From Pantanalinema sp. GBBB05 (lineage in GTDB: Bacteria > Cyanobacteriota > Cyanobacteriia > Leptolyngbyales > Leptolyngbyaceae), in contig VRZD01000030.1 in the NCBI GenBank assembly GCA_016743235.1, positions 21,092-85,091 on the forward strand: 64,000 bases of DNA, written 5' to 3'. Within the stretch, counting starts at the first letter, position 1, and every line of letters begins with the position of its first letter. This document shows, in pieces, positions 1 through 8,487 of the stretch. The notes beneath the pieces are model-generated. The model saw only the letters and a program-made list of their open reading frames with translations, was not told the DNA's origin and did not search any database. The position numbers and the translations under genes are program-made.

Positions 1-286
1 AGTTGGAGTCAATCCAGACGTAAGCTGCTCCCGTTTATCAATCTCTCTAGCGTTGTTCTTCGTCCCTATTTGAGTTCTCTAGCCTTTTACTAACTCGATA
101 TCATCGTCACTCTAGGGCGTGTTTCCAGCGCTTGAGGAACTTAGTTCTTAACCATTAGCATTCCCCGATCTCATCATTAGCCGATTCAGAGCGATTCTGT
201 GGAGCAGAGCCGCTCCCGCTCAAGTTTCCTTCACGCCAGTCAAGTCTTTCCCTGTTCCTTGTTTTACGTACGGAGTTTGCGCATCC

Positions 287-1270
287 ATGACAACTGCCAG
301 CACAACCTCTAAAGCACCTAAGTCTACCTTTACGGCAGACATGGTTCGCACTTATCTACACGAAATTGGTCGCGTCCCGATGCTAACCCACGAACAAGAG
401 ATTGTTTATGGGAAGCAGGTGCAGCAAATGATGTCATTGCAAGAAAAGAAAACTGCTCTTGCTAAAAAGCTAGCTCATGAACCGACTGAGCAAGAGCTAG
501 CCGAACATACTCATCTCAGTGAAACTGACCTGAAAGATATCATGCGGAAAGGTCAGCGCGCCAAGCAGAAGATGATTGAAGCCAATCTGCGCCTCGTGGT
601 GTCGATCGCCAAAAAGTATCAAAAGCGCAATCTCGAATTTCTGGATTTGATTCAGGAAGGCACGATGGGCTTAGAGCGCGGAGTCGAAAAATTCGATCCG
701 ACTCGGGGTTACAAGTTCTCGACCTATGCTTATTGGTGGATTCGGCAAGCGATTACACGAGCGATCGCCCAGCAAGCCCGAACCATCCGGTTACCGATCC
801 ACATCACTGAGAAACTGAACAAGATCAAGAAAACCCAACGCGAATTAGCCCAGAAGCTAGGTCGCAGTGCTACTGCGGCTGAGATTGCGACGGAATTGGA
901 ACTGGAACCCGCTCAAATCCGGGAGTTTCTCACCTTATCGCGGCAGCCTGTCTCACTCGATCTGCGAGTCGGTGATAACCAGGACACTGAACTGCAAGAC
1001 TTGTTAGAAGACGAAGGTCCTTCTCCAGAGCATTACATGGCTCAGGAATCCCTGCGTCAGGATCTAGCGACTCTGATGGCTGATTTGACTCCCCAACAGC
1101 GGCAGGTTTTAACCTTGCGCTATGGCTTGGAAGATGGGCACGAACTCTCTTTGGCAAAAGTCGGTGAACGCTTGAACTTGAGCCGGGAACGAGTTCGCCA
1201 ACTCGAACGGCAAGCCCTAGATAATCTGCGTCGCCGTAAAGCGAATGTTCGAGAGTATCTTGCTAGTTAA
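287..1270 (+). CDS. Group 2 RNA polymerase sigma-70 factor
   Basis: A 327-residue non-essential-type (group 2) primary-like sigma factor, which directs RNA polymerase core to alternative promoters during stress or nutrient change in cyanobacteria. Region 1.2 begins with MVRTYLHEIGRVPMLTHEQE, region 2 carries EANLRLVVSIAKKYQKR, DLIQEGTMGLERGVEKFDP and YAYWWIRQAI, region 3 carries RTIRLPIHITEKLNKI, and region 4 ends with the helix-turn-helix SLAKVGERLNLSRERVRQLE. The long acidic region 1.1 of the housekeeping factor is absent and the length fits SigB/SigC/SigD-type proteins. The pattern looks closest to SigD or SigB, but I cannot separate them by eye, so no symbol is given. The ATG is preceded by CGGAG about ten bases upstream. 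The gene stands alone and converges on hemC. Confidence 0.95.
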   Translation: MTTASTTSKAPKSTFTADMVRTYLHEIGRVPMLTHEQEIVYGKQVQQMMSLQEKKTALAKKLAHEPTEQELAEHTHLSETDLKDIMRKGQRAKQKMIEANLRLVVSIAKKYQKRNLEFLDLIQEGTMGLERGVEKFDPTRGYKFSTYAYWWIRQAITRAIAQQARTIRLPIHITEKLNKIKKTQRELAQKLGRSATAAEIATELELEPAQIREFLTLSRQPVSLDLRVGDNQDTELQDLLEDEGPSPEHYMAQESLRQDLATLMADLTPQQRQVLTLRYGLEDGHELSLAKVGERLNLSRERVRQLERQALDNLRRRKANVREYLAS

Positions 1271-1297
1271 CGAGTCGTTGCTAGTAGCCTGTTAGTT

Positions 1298-1339
1298 AAA
1301 AAGCAGGAGATCGGGAATAATCTCGATCTCCTGCTTTTT
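1298..1339. terminator. Bidirectional Rho-independent terminator
   Basis: A perfect 16-bp inverted repeat (1298-1313 with 1324-1339) has a 10-base loop, with A5 at its left end and T5 at its right end, so it gives a U-tract in either direction. It lies between the convergent sigma-factor and hemC genes and can serve both. Confidence 0.9.
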
Positions 1340-1363
1340 CTTAGTTTAGGCTGGCAACTTTTC

Positions 1364-2338
1364 TTACTGCCGATCGAGCGTAGCGAGAATATTATCCAGA
1401 ATGGTTTGGGCTCCTTGTTGGCGCATGCGTTGAGCGAGTTCAGTCCCTAACCGTTCTGCATCGCTGGTAGCCCCAGTAATATTGTCTTTCACGACTTGTT
1501 GACCATCTAAGCTAGCCACAATGCCAGTTAAGGTTAGTTGATCACCATTGAGAACCGTGTTAACCCCGATCGGCACTTGGCAGCCACCTTCGAGTTCCCG
1601 TAGGAATGCCCGTTCAGCATAACAACGATCAGCAGTGGGCTGATGTTGTAGGGCTTTCAACAACTCCAGCACTTCTGCATCATCACCTCGGCATTCAATC
1701 CCTAAAGCACCTTGCCCAACCGCATGCAGGGAAACTTCAGCAGGGATAACTTGGTGAATGCGATCGCTCATGCCTAAGCGATGTAATCCAGCAACAGCCA
1801 GGATCAAGGCATCATACTCTCCGGCATCAAGCTTGCTTAAGCGGGTGTTGAGGTTGCCGCGCACATCCTTAAAGCTAAGGTGCGGGTAGTGGTGGCGCAG
1901 TTGGGCTAGCCGACGCAGTGAAGAAGTTCCAATGACTGCGCCTTCAGGTAGGCTATCTAGCTGTTTGTCTTTGTGCTGTTCATGCACCACTAAGGCATCA
2001 GCTGGATTTTCGCGCTCTGTCACACAACCTAGCACTAAACCTTCTGGCAAGCGAGTCGGCAGGTCTTTGAGGGAATGGACGGCAAAATCAATGTCGCCAT
2101 TAATCATCCCCACTTCTAGTTCCTTAGTAAACAGTCCTTTGTCGCCGATTTTGGCCAAAGCAACATCGAGAATCTTATCGCCTTGGGTACTCATGGTATG
2201 GACTTCAAACGTCCGATCGGGGAATGCCTTTTGAAGTTCAGCCTGCACCCACTCGGTTTGCACCAAGGCAAGTTGGCTTTTCCGGGAACCAATGCGAATG
2301 GTACGGGCAGGACTGGAAACGGGGGATGCGGTGGCCAT
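1364..2338 (-). CDS. hemC: Porphobilinogen deaminase (hydroxymethylbilane synthase)
   Basis: Condenses four porphobilinogen units into the linear tetrapyrrole hydroxymethylbilane, the precursor of heme, chlorophyll, bilins and cobalamin; a soluble cytoplasmic enzyme. The 324-residue length is normal. The N-terminus reads RTIRIGSRKSQLALVQTEWV, as is typical for the family. The motif ELEGGCQVPIGV near residue 252 holds the cysteine that binds the dipyrromethane cofactor. The segments GDKGLFTKELE and FAVHSLKDLPTRLP are also diagnostic. The start is an ATG. It is transcribed alone and ends against the sigma-factor gene across a shared terminator. Confidence 0.97.
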   Translation of the reverse strand: MATASPVSSPARTIRIGSRKSQLALVQTEWVQAELQKAFPDRTFEVHTMSTQGDKILDVALAKIGDKGLFTKELEVGMINGDIDFAVHSLKDLPTRLPEGLVLGCVTERENPADALVVHEQHKDKQLDSLPEGAVIGTSSLRRLAQLRHHYPHLSFKDVRGNLNTRLSKLDAGEYDALILAVAGLHRLGMSDRIHQVIPAEVSLHAVGQGALGIECRGDDAEVLELLKALQHQPTADRCYAERAFLRELEGGCQVPIGVNTVLNGDQLTLTGIVASLDGQQVVKDNITGATSDAERLGTELAQRMRQQGAQTILDNILATLDRQ

Positions 2339-2733
2339 ATATCAGAAATTCAAATTGGCTTTAGAAGTCACTTTTTCCACATTACCCTAGTGTGTCCCTC
2401 GATCGCTGCTCACCAGGGGGAGAGAAACATTACAGATGATTAAGCAAAGCAATCGGAGAATAAAGGTAGCCTGTTCGCTATCACCTTTTGCTTGAATGAT
2501 TGCACCTAAATTAAAAAAGATGAGCTTGTACTAATGCAGATTCTACCTGTACCACGATGTTTTCCATCTGAGTTTCGCTGTCTAGGCAACCTAGTATTTG
2601 TGGCTGAGTCAGTATGCATTAGAGCAAAGCTGGGTTGGTGCGTGATCTCGATCACCGTAACGAGCAGGACTCCATCACTTAACAACTACTGGTAGTATCA
2701 CGGTTGCGATGCCTCGATCGTCACCGAGGTGCC
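2339..2733. other. Intergenic region between divergent genes
   Basis: A 395-base gap between hemC, which reads leftward, and a small gene that reads rightward. It must hold both promoters, but I see no convincing -10/-35 pair and no coding or RNA signature. Confidence 0.5.
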
Positions 2734-2994
2734 ATGGGAAAACCTGGATACTACAAGTATCGAGTTCCTGCCTTGCTCATGCCCCTCATCAACCTTTTGC
2801 CCACTGCCATTTCTGACTTATTTGCTCAAGCGAGTGTTACTGGAAGAATGACTTTAGCCGATCGCTACGGGCTGATGGCCGCACTACTGGATGAGTCTAT
2901 TGGCGAAGAAGAAATGTACTGTATCGATCGCCTACTGTATGCCCTACGGAAAGGACGAGTTGAGGTAGTAAACGAGCTGTCCGCTGTATTGTAA
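2734..2994 (+). CDS. Small conserved-looking cyanobacterial protein of unknown function
   Basis: An 86-residue protein with no function that I recognise. It has a short hydrophobic N-terminal stretch (VPALLMPLINLLPTAISDLF) followed by an amphipathic, helix-rich part with the acidic patch LDESIGEEEMYCIDR and a basic end. The composition and regularity look like a real cyanobacterial small protein rather than chance. The frame stays open upstream to a TTG at 2704, but the ATG at 2734 is preceded by GAGG with a five-base gap and is preferred. An internal ATG at 2779 is also possible. It stands alone between long gaps. Confidence 0.65.
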   Translation: MGKPGYYKYRVPALLMPLINLLPTAISDLFAQASVTGRMTLADRYGLMAALLDESIGEEEMYCIDRLLYALRKGRVEVVNELSAVL

Positions 2995-3135
2995 AAATCA
3001 GTTCAACCGTACAGTTAGCAATACCATCGGTAGACTAATCACCATCTATTTCGTCAGTCAGATGAAGCGACGCTCACAAACGCTTGTAATGAATATATCT
3101 GTTGTGAGTTAGCAATTGAAAGTTGCTTCAAGCAA

Positions 3136-3213
3136 ATGCTGACATTTTCTATCATCGTCTTAACAGTTTGGTTTGCGGCGTGTTTGGGAGAACTAAATGA
3201 TCCCGAGGAATAG
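3136..3213 (+). CDS. Possible 25-residue membrane microprotein
   Basis: An ATG-to-TAG frame encodes 25 residues. A hydrophobic stretch of about 17 residues (TFSIIVLTVWFAACLG) is followed by the acidic tail ELNDPEE, the shape of a single-pass small membrane subunit. The stop codon runs straight into a 7-bp inverted repeat (3212-3218 with 3232-3238). There is no good Shine-Dalgarno sequence before the ATG and I do not recognise the protein, so it may be chance. Confidence 0.3.
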   Translation: MLTFSIIVLTVWFAACLGELNDPEE

Positions 3214-3647
3214 CACCGTGTCTGTTAATTTCGGTGCTTATCATTGCGTTTTTGAGAACAAAAAGTCATCGGTTCATCTTGACGATCAAGGTCAAATTCA
3301 ACCTGCTTAGCTCCAGCGTGATAATCAATTGGTTGCTTAATCAGACGATCGAGAATGGCTTTTTGATTAAGATTTTGATACATGATCCTGCTACACAGAT
3401 TTTTCTTAATCCTGTCAAAGATCGTTGAACTTAGCCTCTAACTTGAGGCAGACTTCAAGCAGGTCAGTATGCCTAGTCTCTGAGTCGCTGTAGTCTAGAT
3501 TCAGGTTTAAGCCGTTCTAAAAAGTTGGCATTGTGAGCAAGCTACTTGAGCGTAAATCGGACTTATCATCGGCTCTAACCCAACCTCAAAATCGTTGATT
3601 TAGAAGTATGAATTAAATTACGTCCAGACTTTATCAACAGGTCATGG

Positions 3648-3669
3648 ACATTCCCTGAGTAGGGAATGT
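3648..3669 (-). terminator. Hairpin downstream of the short-chain dehydrogenase
   Basis: A perfect 9-bp stem (3648-3656 with 3661-3669) with a four-base loop lies 35 bases past the stop of the leftward dehydrogenase gene. There is no clear U-tract, so termination here is only probable. Confidence 0.5.
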
Positions 3670-3703
3670 ACGAGCAGATAAGTTGTATTCAGCCGCATTA
3701 AAG

Positions 3704-4723
3704 CTAGCTTAGACCAGGCACAAAATGAGTTGCCCATTGAGCTAATGCGATCGCTCCAAACACGATTCCAGCCGTTACAGCTCCTTTCAATAAAGGATTT
3801 CGAGCAATTCCATCCGTCAAACTAGGGATGACAAGATGGCTAAAATCACCATCAACACGATCGTAGTTGGGAACAGATTGATAGAGATTATTAGGTGCAT
3901 CAACTGCTTTTGGCTCATTGGTTTGTTGCAGTGGAAAGCCAATCAGCAGCAATATAGCATCGACTAAAGCCGGGGAAAGTCGCTGCATAATATCTAGTAC
4001 TCTCCCAACATCACCAACAATAAAGTCACGAGTAGGATGCTCTGCGGTATAGAGAATTGCTTTTGCCACTAATTTAGGTGCATAGTAAGGCGGAATTCCT
4101 GTTGGCTTAACACCTAACTTGGTTAAACCATGATTGTAAAACGGGGTGTTAATTACACTAGGTTTAATACTAGTTACACTAACAGGAACTTGTTCATGTT
4201 TTAGTTCTACTCGTAACGCTTCTAGAAAACCTTCAACACCATGTTTTGCGGTCGAGTAAGGACTTTGTAAAGGTAAAGCCCGCCGCCCCTCCATTGAGGA
4301 TACATGAATTAATGCCCCTCCCTGGCGTTTGAGATAGGGTAAAGCTGCCTTGACTCCATACACCTGCCCCATGAGAGTGACATCGATAACCCGCTGGAAT
4401 TCTTCCGGCGTAATATCATCAAAGGCAGAAAATACACTAGTAGCTGATAAATGCACCCAAGTATCTAAGCGCCCATAAACTTCTACAGCTTTCTCAGCGA
4501 TCGCTTTTACTTGCTCAAAACTAGTAACATCTGCAACAACGGCAACCGCCTCTCCACCCCATTCTTGAATGGCATCGACAAGGGAAGCTAAGCCTGATTC
4601 ACTGCGGGCAGCAACAACTAATTTTGCTCCCTGTTTCGCAAACTGTAAGGCTGTTTCGCGTCCAATGCCACTAGAAGCACCGACAACTGCCACAATTTGC
4701 TGATTGATCGGTTTCAATTGCAT
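3704..4723 (-). CDS. Short-chain dehydrogenase/reductase with C-terminal membrane anchor
   Basis: A 339-residue NAD(P)-dependent oxidoreductase of the classical SDR fold; the substrate is unknown. The nucleotide-binding motif is VVGASSGIGRETA near residue 15, and the catalytic set is HVSSMEG followed by YSTAKHG (Tyr-x3-Lys) near residue 160. The SDR domain ends near residue 250. The remaining part carries a hydrophobic segment (AVTAGIVFGAIALAQWATHF) at the extreme C-terminus that could anchor it to a membrane. Similar tailed SDRs are common in bacteria and often act on lipids or sugars, but nothing here proves that. The ATG is preceded by GGAGAG. It is transcribed alone. Confidence 0.9.
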   Translation of the reverse strand: MQLKPINQQIVAVVGASSGIGRETALQFAKQGAKLVVAARSESGLASLVDAIQEWGGEAVAVVADVTSFEQVKAIAEKAVEVYGRLDTWVHLSATSVFSAFDDITPEEFQRVIDVTLMGQVYGVKAALPYLKRQGGALIHVSSMEGRRALPLQSPYSTAKHGVEGFLEALRVELKHEQVPVSVTSIKPSVINTPFYNHGLTKLGVKPTGIPPYYAPKLVAKAILYTAEHPTRDFIVGDVGRVLDIMQRLSPALVDAILLLIGFPLQQTNEPKAVDAPNNLYQSVPNYDRVDGDFSHLVIPSLTDGIARNPLLKGAVTAGIVFGAIALAQWATHFVPGLS

Positions 4724-4868
4724 GGACTCTCCTGTATCAGGCGATCGATATTAAAAAAACACCTCTAACTTTTACCAAGCTTAATGATCATGCTCAGAAG
4801 CTCCTTCTGTCTTAAGAATGGCATTCTGATGAATCAGTCCCATTAATATTATTTTCTCTGCAGCAAAT

Positions 4869-4895
4869 TCCCCCTAAATCAAACGTTTAGGGGGA
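4869..4895 (-). terminator. Terminator hairpin of the PAS-CRP/DUF2243 operon
   Basis: A 10-bp stem with C5/G5 at its base (4869-4878 with 4886-4895) and a seven-base loop lies about 40 bases past the stop of the DUF2243 gene. The U-tract on the minus strand is short. Confidence 0.6.
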
Positions 4896-4936
4896 TAATA
4901 ACGGGCATTGAGTAAAACTAAACTGGAATGACTGGC

Positions 4937-5500
4937 TTAAACTGATTTGGCGTTTTGACTGGACTGCAAAATTACCCAACCTGCGATCGCGATAACTCCG
5001 CTAATCCCTAAATAAGCCAGATCATAGATCAGAGTATAAGCACCCGATCGCACATGATGAATACCCAAGAGTTGATGATCAATTAACCCTTCAAGACAGT
5101 TAAATCCGCCAAATCCAATCATCAAAGCAGCAATAAAGGTAGAAGCAGATAACACTTGAAGCTGTTGAGCGGCTCGCCAAAGTAGAAAGATGCCCAGCAA
5201 AGTCATGAGCCAATCAAACAAATGGAATAATCCATCCCCCAATGTATTTAGTTCTAAACCAGCTAAAGTGGTATCTGATTTGACATTGGAAAACATGTGA
5301 TGCCATTGAAGCAACTGGTGAAAAATAATTCCATCAAAAAATCCAGCCTGACCAATACCTAGAACAATTCCCGCTGTCATCAGAGGACGACGATTTGAAG
5401 CCGGGGTGGGAGGGGAAAGCCTTACTGGTTGAGTCATTTCACGTCTATATGGCATCAGGTTAATTGTCGCGGGATTCAGTGCAGCGAAGATGGCTGACAT
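4937..5500 (-). CDS. DUF2243 family integral membrane protein
   Basis: A 187-residue membrane protein of unknown function. The family hallmarks are present: GFFDGIIFHQLLQWHHMF, LGDGLFHLFDWLMTLLGIFLLWRA and FNCLEGLIDHQLLGIHHVR. These repeat an acidic residue plus paired histidines next to membrane helices, which suggests metal or heme binding, although that is inference. About four transmembrane segments are visible. The ATG at 5500 forms a TGATG junction with the stop codon of the upstream regulator, so translation is probably coupled. A TTG one codon earlier is possible. Co-transcription with a PAS-CRP sensor suggests that its level responds to the signal read by that protein. Confidence 0.88.
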   Translation of the reverse strand: MSAIFAALNPATINLMPYRREMTQPVRLSPPTPASNRRPLMTAGIVLGIGQAGFFDGIIFHQLLQWHHMFSNVKSDTTLAGLELNTLGDGLFHLFDWLMTLLGIFLLWRAAQQLQVLSASTFIAALMIGFGGFNCLEGLIDHQLLGIHHVRSGAYTLIYDLAYLGISGVIAIAGWVILQSSQNAKSV

Positions 5501-6738
5501 CAACTCACCAGTGCTAGATCATCCACAATCACGATATGTTTTTTCTCATCAAAATAAATTTTGCCATCCTGCCGCAGTTGGCTGAATAAACGGCTAATGG
5601 TAACTCGTGTAGCTCCACAGGCATTGGCAAAGTCTTCGTGGGTTAACCGTAGCCCTAAACGGATGCCTTGAGGAACTGGTTGACCCACTTCATCTTTCAA
5701 TAGTTGTAATAATCGGCATAAACGGCTTTCAATTTGACGCTCGCCAGCAATCAATAAAAGGGTTTCTGTCTGTTGAAGCCGCTGCCTAGTTTTGGCAAAA
5801 AAGAATTGAGCCAATGAGTGGGATGCAAATATTTCATTAACTGAGAAACCAACTAGTTGCACATCTGAAACTGCGATCGCTTCATACAGTGGTAGCGCCG
5901 TAAGATAAGCACCAAAAGGCATGCCTGAACCAACTAAGCCAATTAACACATCCTGATTTTTATCCGTTAATGTGGTTAGTTTCACAAGCCCATGGTCAAC
6001 ATACCAAAGAGTTTGAGGATTTAACGGGATTAGTTCACCTTGTGAATAAAAATGCCTCAGCCGATTGTGCAACAGGTCTTGAGTGTGACCATTATTATCG
6101 TCATGGCAACTCTGTTCCAATGCGGCAATACGTTTGCGCTCAGAAATATCGCGAATCATCCAACGAAAACTCTCGGGTTGATGATCTTGATTCCGAATTG
6201 CCAGGGTTGAACAAGCCACATTAAATAATTTGCCATCCCGAGTTTGTAAGCTGGTTTCCCATTCTTGAAAGTAATCACGTTGTTGCCGTCGCAACAGTTC
6301 TAAACGAAACGCCGCGCGATCGTCTTCTCGCACAAATACAGCAAGCGGCTTACCAATTAAAAATTGAGTTGAGACATTTAATAGTTGAGCGGCTGTTCTA
6401 TTTGCTTCTTGGATACAGCCTTCTAAACTAGTAACTAAATAGGCTTCTGGAGCAAAATGAAATAATTCCTGATACCGCTGGCGCTCAATATTAGCTAGCT
6501 CTAAAGCCAGGCTTAAATCCTCTTCTTTTTGTTGCAGTTCTTCTACAGTCACTTGCAGTTCCTCCATGGCAATTCCCAGCTCTTTTAGCACCGATGGCAT
6601 CAAATTTGATGCCATTTGAGGGGAATGATTTAACTGGTTAAACAGATGAAATAGACGATCGTGCATGACTGCAACTTGCTGGGAAAAGCTCTCTATCTTG
6701 TTCGAAGATTCTTTGCTAGTTGGGACATCTATAGACAT
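5500..6738 (-). CDS. PAS domain fused to a Crp/Fnr-family transcription regulator
   Basis: A 412-residue one-component regulator. The N-terminus is a coiled-coil-like segment (about residues 20-85, containing LQVTVEELQQKEEDL). A PAS domain follows (about 85-200; LFHFAPEAYLVTSLEGCIQEAN, then the PAC segment SFRWMIRDISERKRI). A cyclic-nucleotide-binding-type beta-roll comes next (about 225-330), ending in a Crp-type helix-turn-helix (LTHEDFANACGATRVTISRL). It probably senses a small molecule or redox state through PAS and binds DNA directly. I see no CxxC or Fnr-type cysteine cluster. The longest frame begins at a GTG (6765), but the ATG at 6738 has TTGAGGG upstream and is chosen. It overlaps the DUF2243 gene by one base. 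Confidence 0.9.
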   Translation of the reverse strand: MSIDVPTSKESSNKIESFSQQVAVMHDRLFHLFNQLNHSPQMASNLMPSVLKELGIAMEELQVTVEELQQKEEDLSLALELANIERQRYQELFHFAPEAYLVTSLEGCIQEANRTAAQLLNVSTQFLIGKPLAVFVREDDRAAFRLELLRRQQRDYFQEWETSLQTRDGKLFNVACSTLAIRNQDHQPESFRWMIRDISERKRIAALEQSCHDDNNGHTQDLLHNRLRHFYSQGELIPLNPQTLWYVDHGLVKLTTLTDKNQDVLIGLVGSGMPFGAYLTALPLYEAIAVSDVQLVGFSVNEIFASHSLAQFFFAKTRQRLQQTETLLLIAGERQIESRLCRLLQLLKDEVGQPVPQGIRLGLRLTHEDFANACGATRVTISRLFSQLRQDGKIYFDEKKHIVIVDDLALVS

Positions 6739-7932
6739 TTGATCAACCCTCAATGAACTACGCACGACGACAAGCTAAGTGAGCAAAAATTTTTTCGATT
6801 AGATATCAGTCAACAAGACAGAAGCAAAACTTAAAGAAGATCTATGTTGGCGATAGAGTGATGCATCAAGCATCATCGATTTAACTCTAATTGTATAAAT
6901 TTAATCCCTAAATTACAGTAACCTGGCTCACTGTATGCCACTTCTCTAATAGAAGGAAAAGTCACCGTTTTAATGGACTTATAACTATCTAGTTGAATTT
7001 AATATAAACGATCTAAACCTACTTCACACTCACAGAGTTGGATAAAATTCATTAAAAGTAGTTTGTAAATTAAGTTACATAGAACCTTAACAAGCTTTTC
7101 TTCCTTGGGTATCTCTTATTTAAGAAAAAAATATTGCTAGTTAGAGGAAAACTTTTGCCGCTATTGATCAAGTTTCGTTACACTGCGTCGATCGCGAATT
7201 AACTATAACTAATTCAATGCATAATCCAATGCAATCACATCAGAAGTATCGGTGTAGTTAAATACAAATTGTTTCATAGGCTTTTTCTAGTAGAGAACCT
7301 ACATAACCAATTTCAGTTACTCTACGCCTACTCAGATTGGCGAACGGAGATTCTCAACTTCCTATGCCTCGCTTTGGCACAGACTCGCTCTCTTGAACAA
7401 CAGACTCTTAGCAGGGTTTTGCTAAAACCCTAGGCGCTCTAAATATAAGTTTATGAATTTGTGTAAACACTTCGGGAATTCTACAGTCAGCAATTGAAGC
7501 TATGCGTAGTGATGGCTAGCCTGTCACCAAATGTAACTATATCGGTGAGGGATTAGTGGTTTGATCGGGATAGGAGCATTAGAAATTTCTTGGTTGAAGC
7601 TGCACCTGTGGCTGCAATCAAACCCAATCAAGGTTCTACCAAATGGCAGACTGAATCACCCAACGAGGTGAGTCGGTCGGACGAAGCATGATGTTTTGTC
7701 ACGTCGTACATTAAGTAGGGTCATGGGGTTACGGCTCCAGCTTCAAATCCAGCTCAATAATCACCGCTCAAATTGATCGAAATCACTTTTTATCTCAGTA
7801 GAGTTTGGGAACCTTAATCATAAGCTAGATTTTGCTCTCAGAGTAAATGCATAACTTCCCAAATTTCACTGGATGACTTAGCTAAATCGTTTGTTGATAA
7901 ATCAGTATTTTTTAGGGTAGAGGAAGACAGTC
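6739..7932. other. Large intergenic region, about 1.2 kb
   Basis: No reading frame of convincing composition, no tRNA and no intact mobile element. It is AT-rich in the left two thirds. A perfect 8-bp stem with a three-base loop lies at 7413-7431. The stretch 7570-7740 is more GC-rich and could be a gene remnant, but I could not assign it. Confidence 0.5.
7413..7431. repeat. Perfect short hairpin
   Basis: AGGGTTTT and AAAACCCT flank a three-base GCT loop. It lies in the middle of a gene-free stretch with no adjacent gene end, so it does not look like an ordinary gene terminator. It might end an unannotated small RNA. Confidence 0.45.
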
Positions 7933-8487
7933 ATGCGGAATCAATTTCACAAGCCCCTAACGCAGTTGGTCTCAGCATTGCATCAGCCTAGCCAACTTAT
8001 CGCAGGTCTGTCATTTGCGTTCAGCATTGCCGCCCTTGGAATCGCCGCTCCATCAGCGCTGAGCGCAGAATCAGCACCACACCCAGTGGCAAAGGCTGCC
8101 AGTCCGACTGTGCCTGCAACTGCTGTGGCTCAACTGCCGGATGGTGTTTACCTTTATGGGCAGTCTGCTGAACCAGAACAACTGGGTCAAGGTTACTTCG
8201 TGTTTGAAGTGACTCAAGGCGATGTAGTCGGCGCATTGTACATGCCACGCTCCTCATTTGATTGCGCTAAAGGGTCCTTTAAGGATGATCAGTTAGCGTT
8301 AACAGTAACTAATAGCTACGATCGCACAACTAATCCGTTTGAGATTGCTTTAGACCAAACTACAAATGTAGCGACTTCAACTGCACCTGGTAAGCCTGCG
8401 GTAGGTTTAGAAGGCTTTTATCGGCTTAATCAGGTGAGTGACAATGATATGCGAATTCTGAATGTTTGTAAGAAAGACGTTCAATAA
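7933..8487 (+). CDS. Secreted protein of unknown function
   Basis: A 184-residue protein with an N-terminal signal sequence: a hydrophobic core at about residues 23-45 (LIAGLSFAFSIAALGIAA) and an Ala-Ser-Ala-type cleavage region around 48-52. The mature part, from LPDGVYLYGQSAEPEQLGQGYFVFEV onward, looks like a compact beta-rich domain. Two cysteines (FDCAKG and NVCKK) could form a disulfide. I do not recognise a named family beyond a cyanobacterial hypothetical protein. GAGGAAG precedes the ATG. Its last seven bases overlap the end of the convergent SbcC-like gene. Confidence 0.8.
   Translation: MRNQFHKPLTQLVSALHQPSQLIAGLSFAFSIAALGIAAPSALSAESAPHPVAKAASPTVPATAVAQLPDGVYLYGQSAEPEQLGQGYFVFEVTQGDVVGALYMPRSSFDCAKGSFKDDQLALTVTNSYDRTTNPFEIALDQTTNVATSTAPGKPAVGLEGFYRLNQVSDNDMRILNVCKKDVQ

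Larger units (their letters stand above)
2995..3703. other. Long intergenic region with a micro reading frame
   Basis: About 700 bases without a convincing full-size gene. A longer frame at 3234-3428 has unlikely composition. The region holds a possible 25-codon membrane microprotein (3136-3213) followed by a small hairpin (3212-3238), and a hairpin near the end of the dehydrogenase gene (3648-3669). Confidence 0.5.

Noticed and set aside
3234..3428. A 64-codon frame in the 3-kb gap
   Set aside because: It is Ile/Asn/Leu-rich in the way random AT-rich DNA is, with no Shine-Dalgarno sequence; a hairpin overlaps its start.
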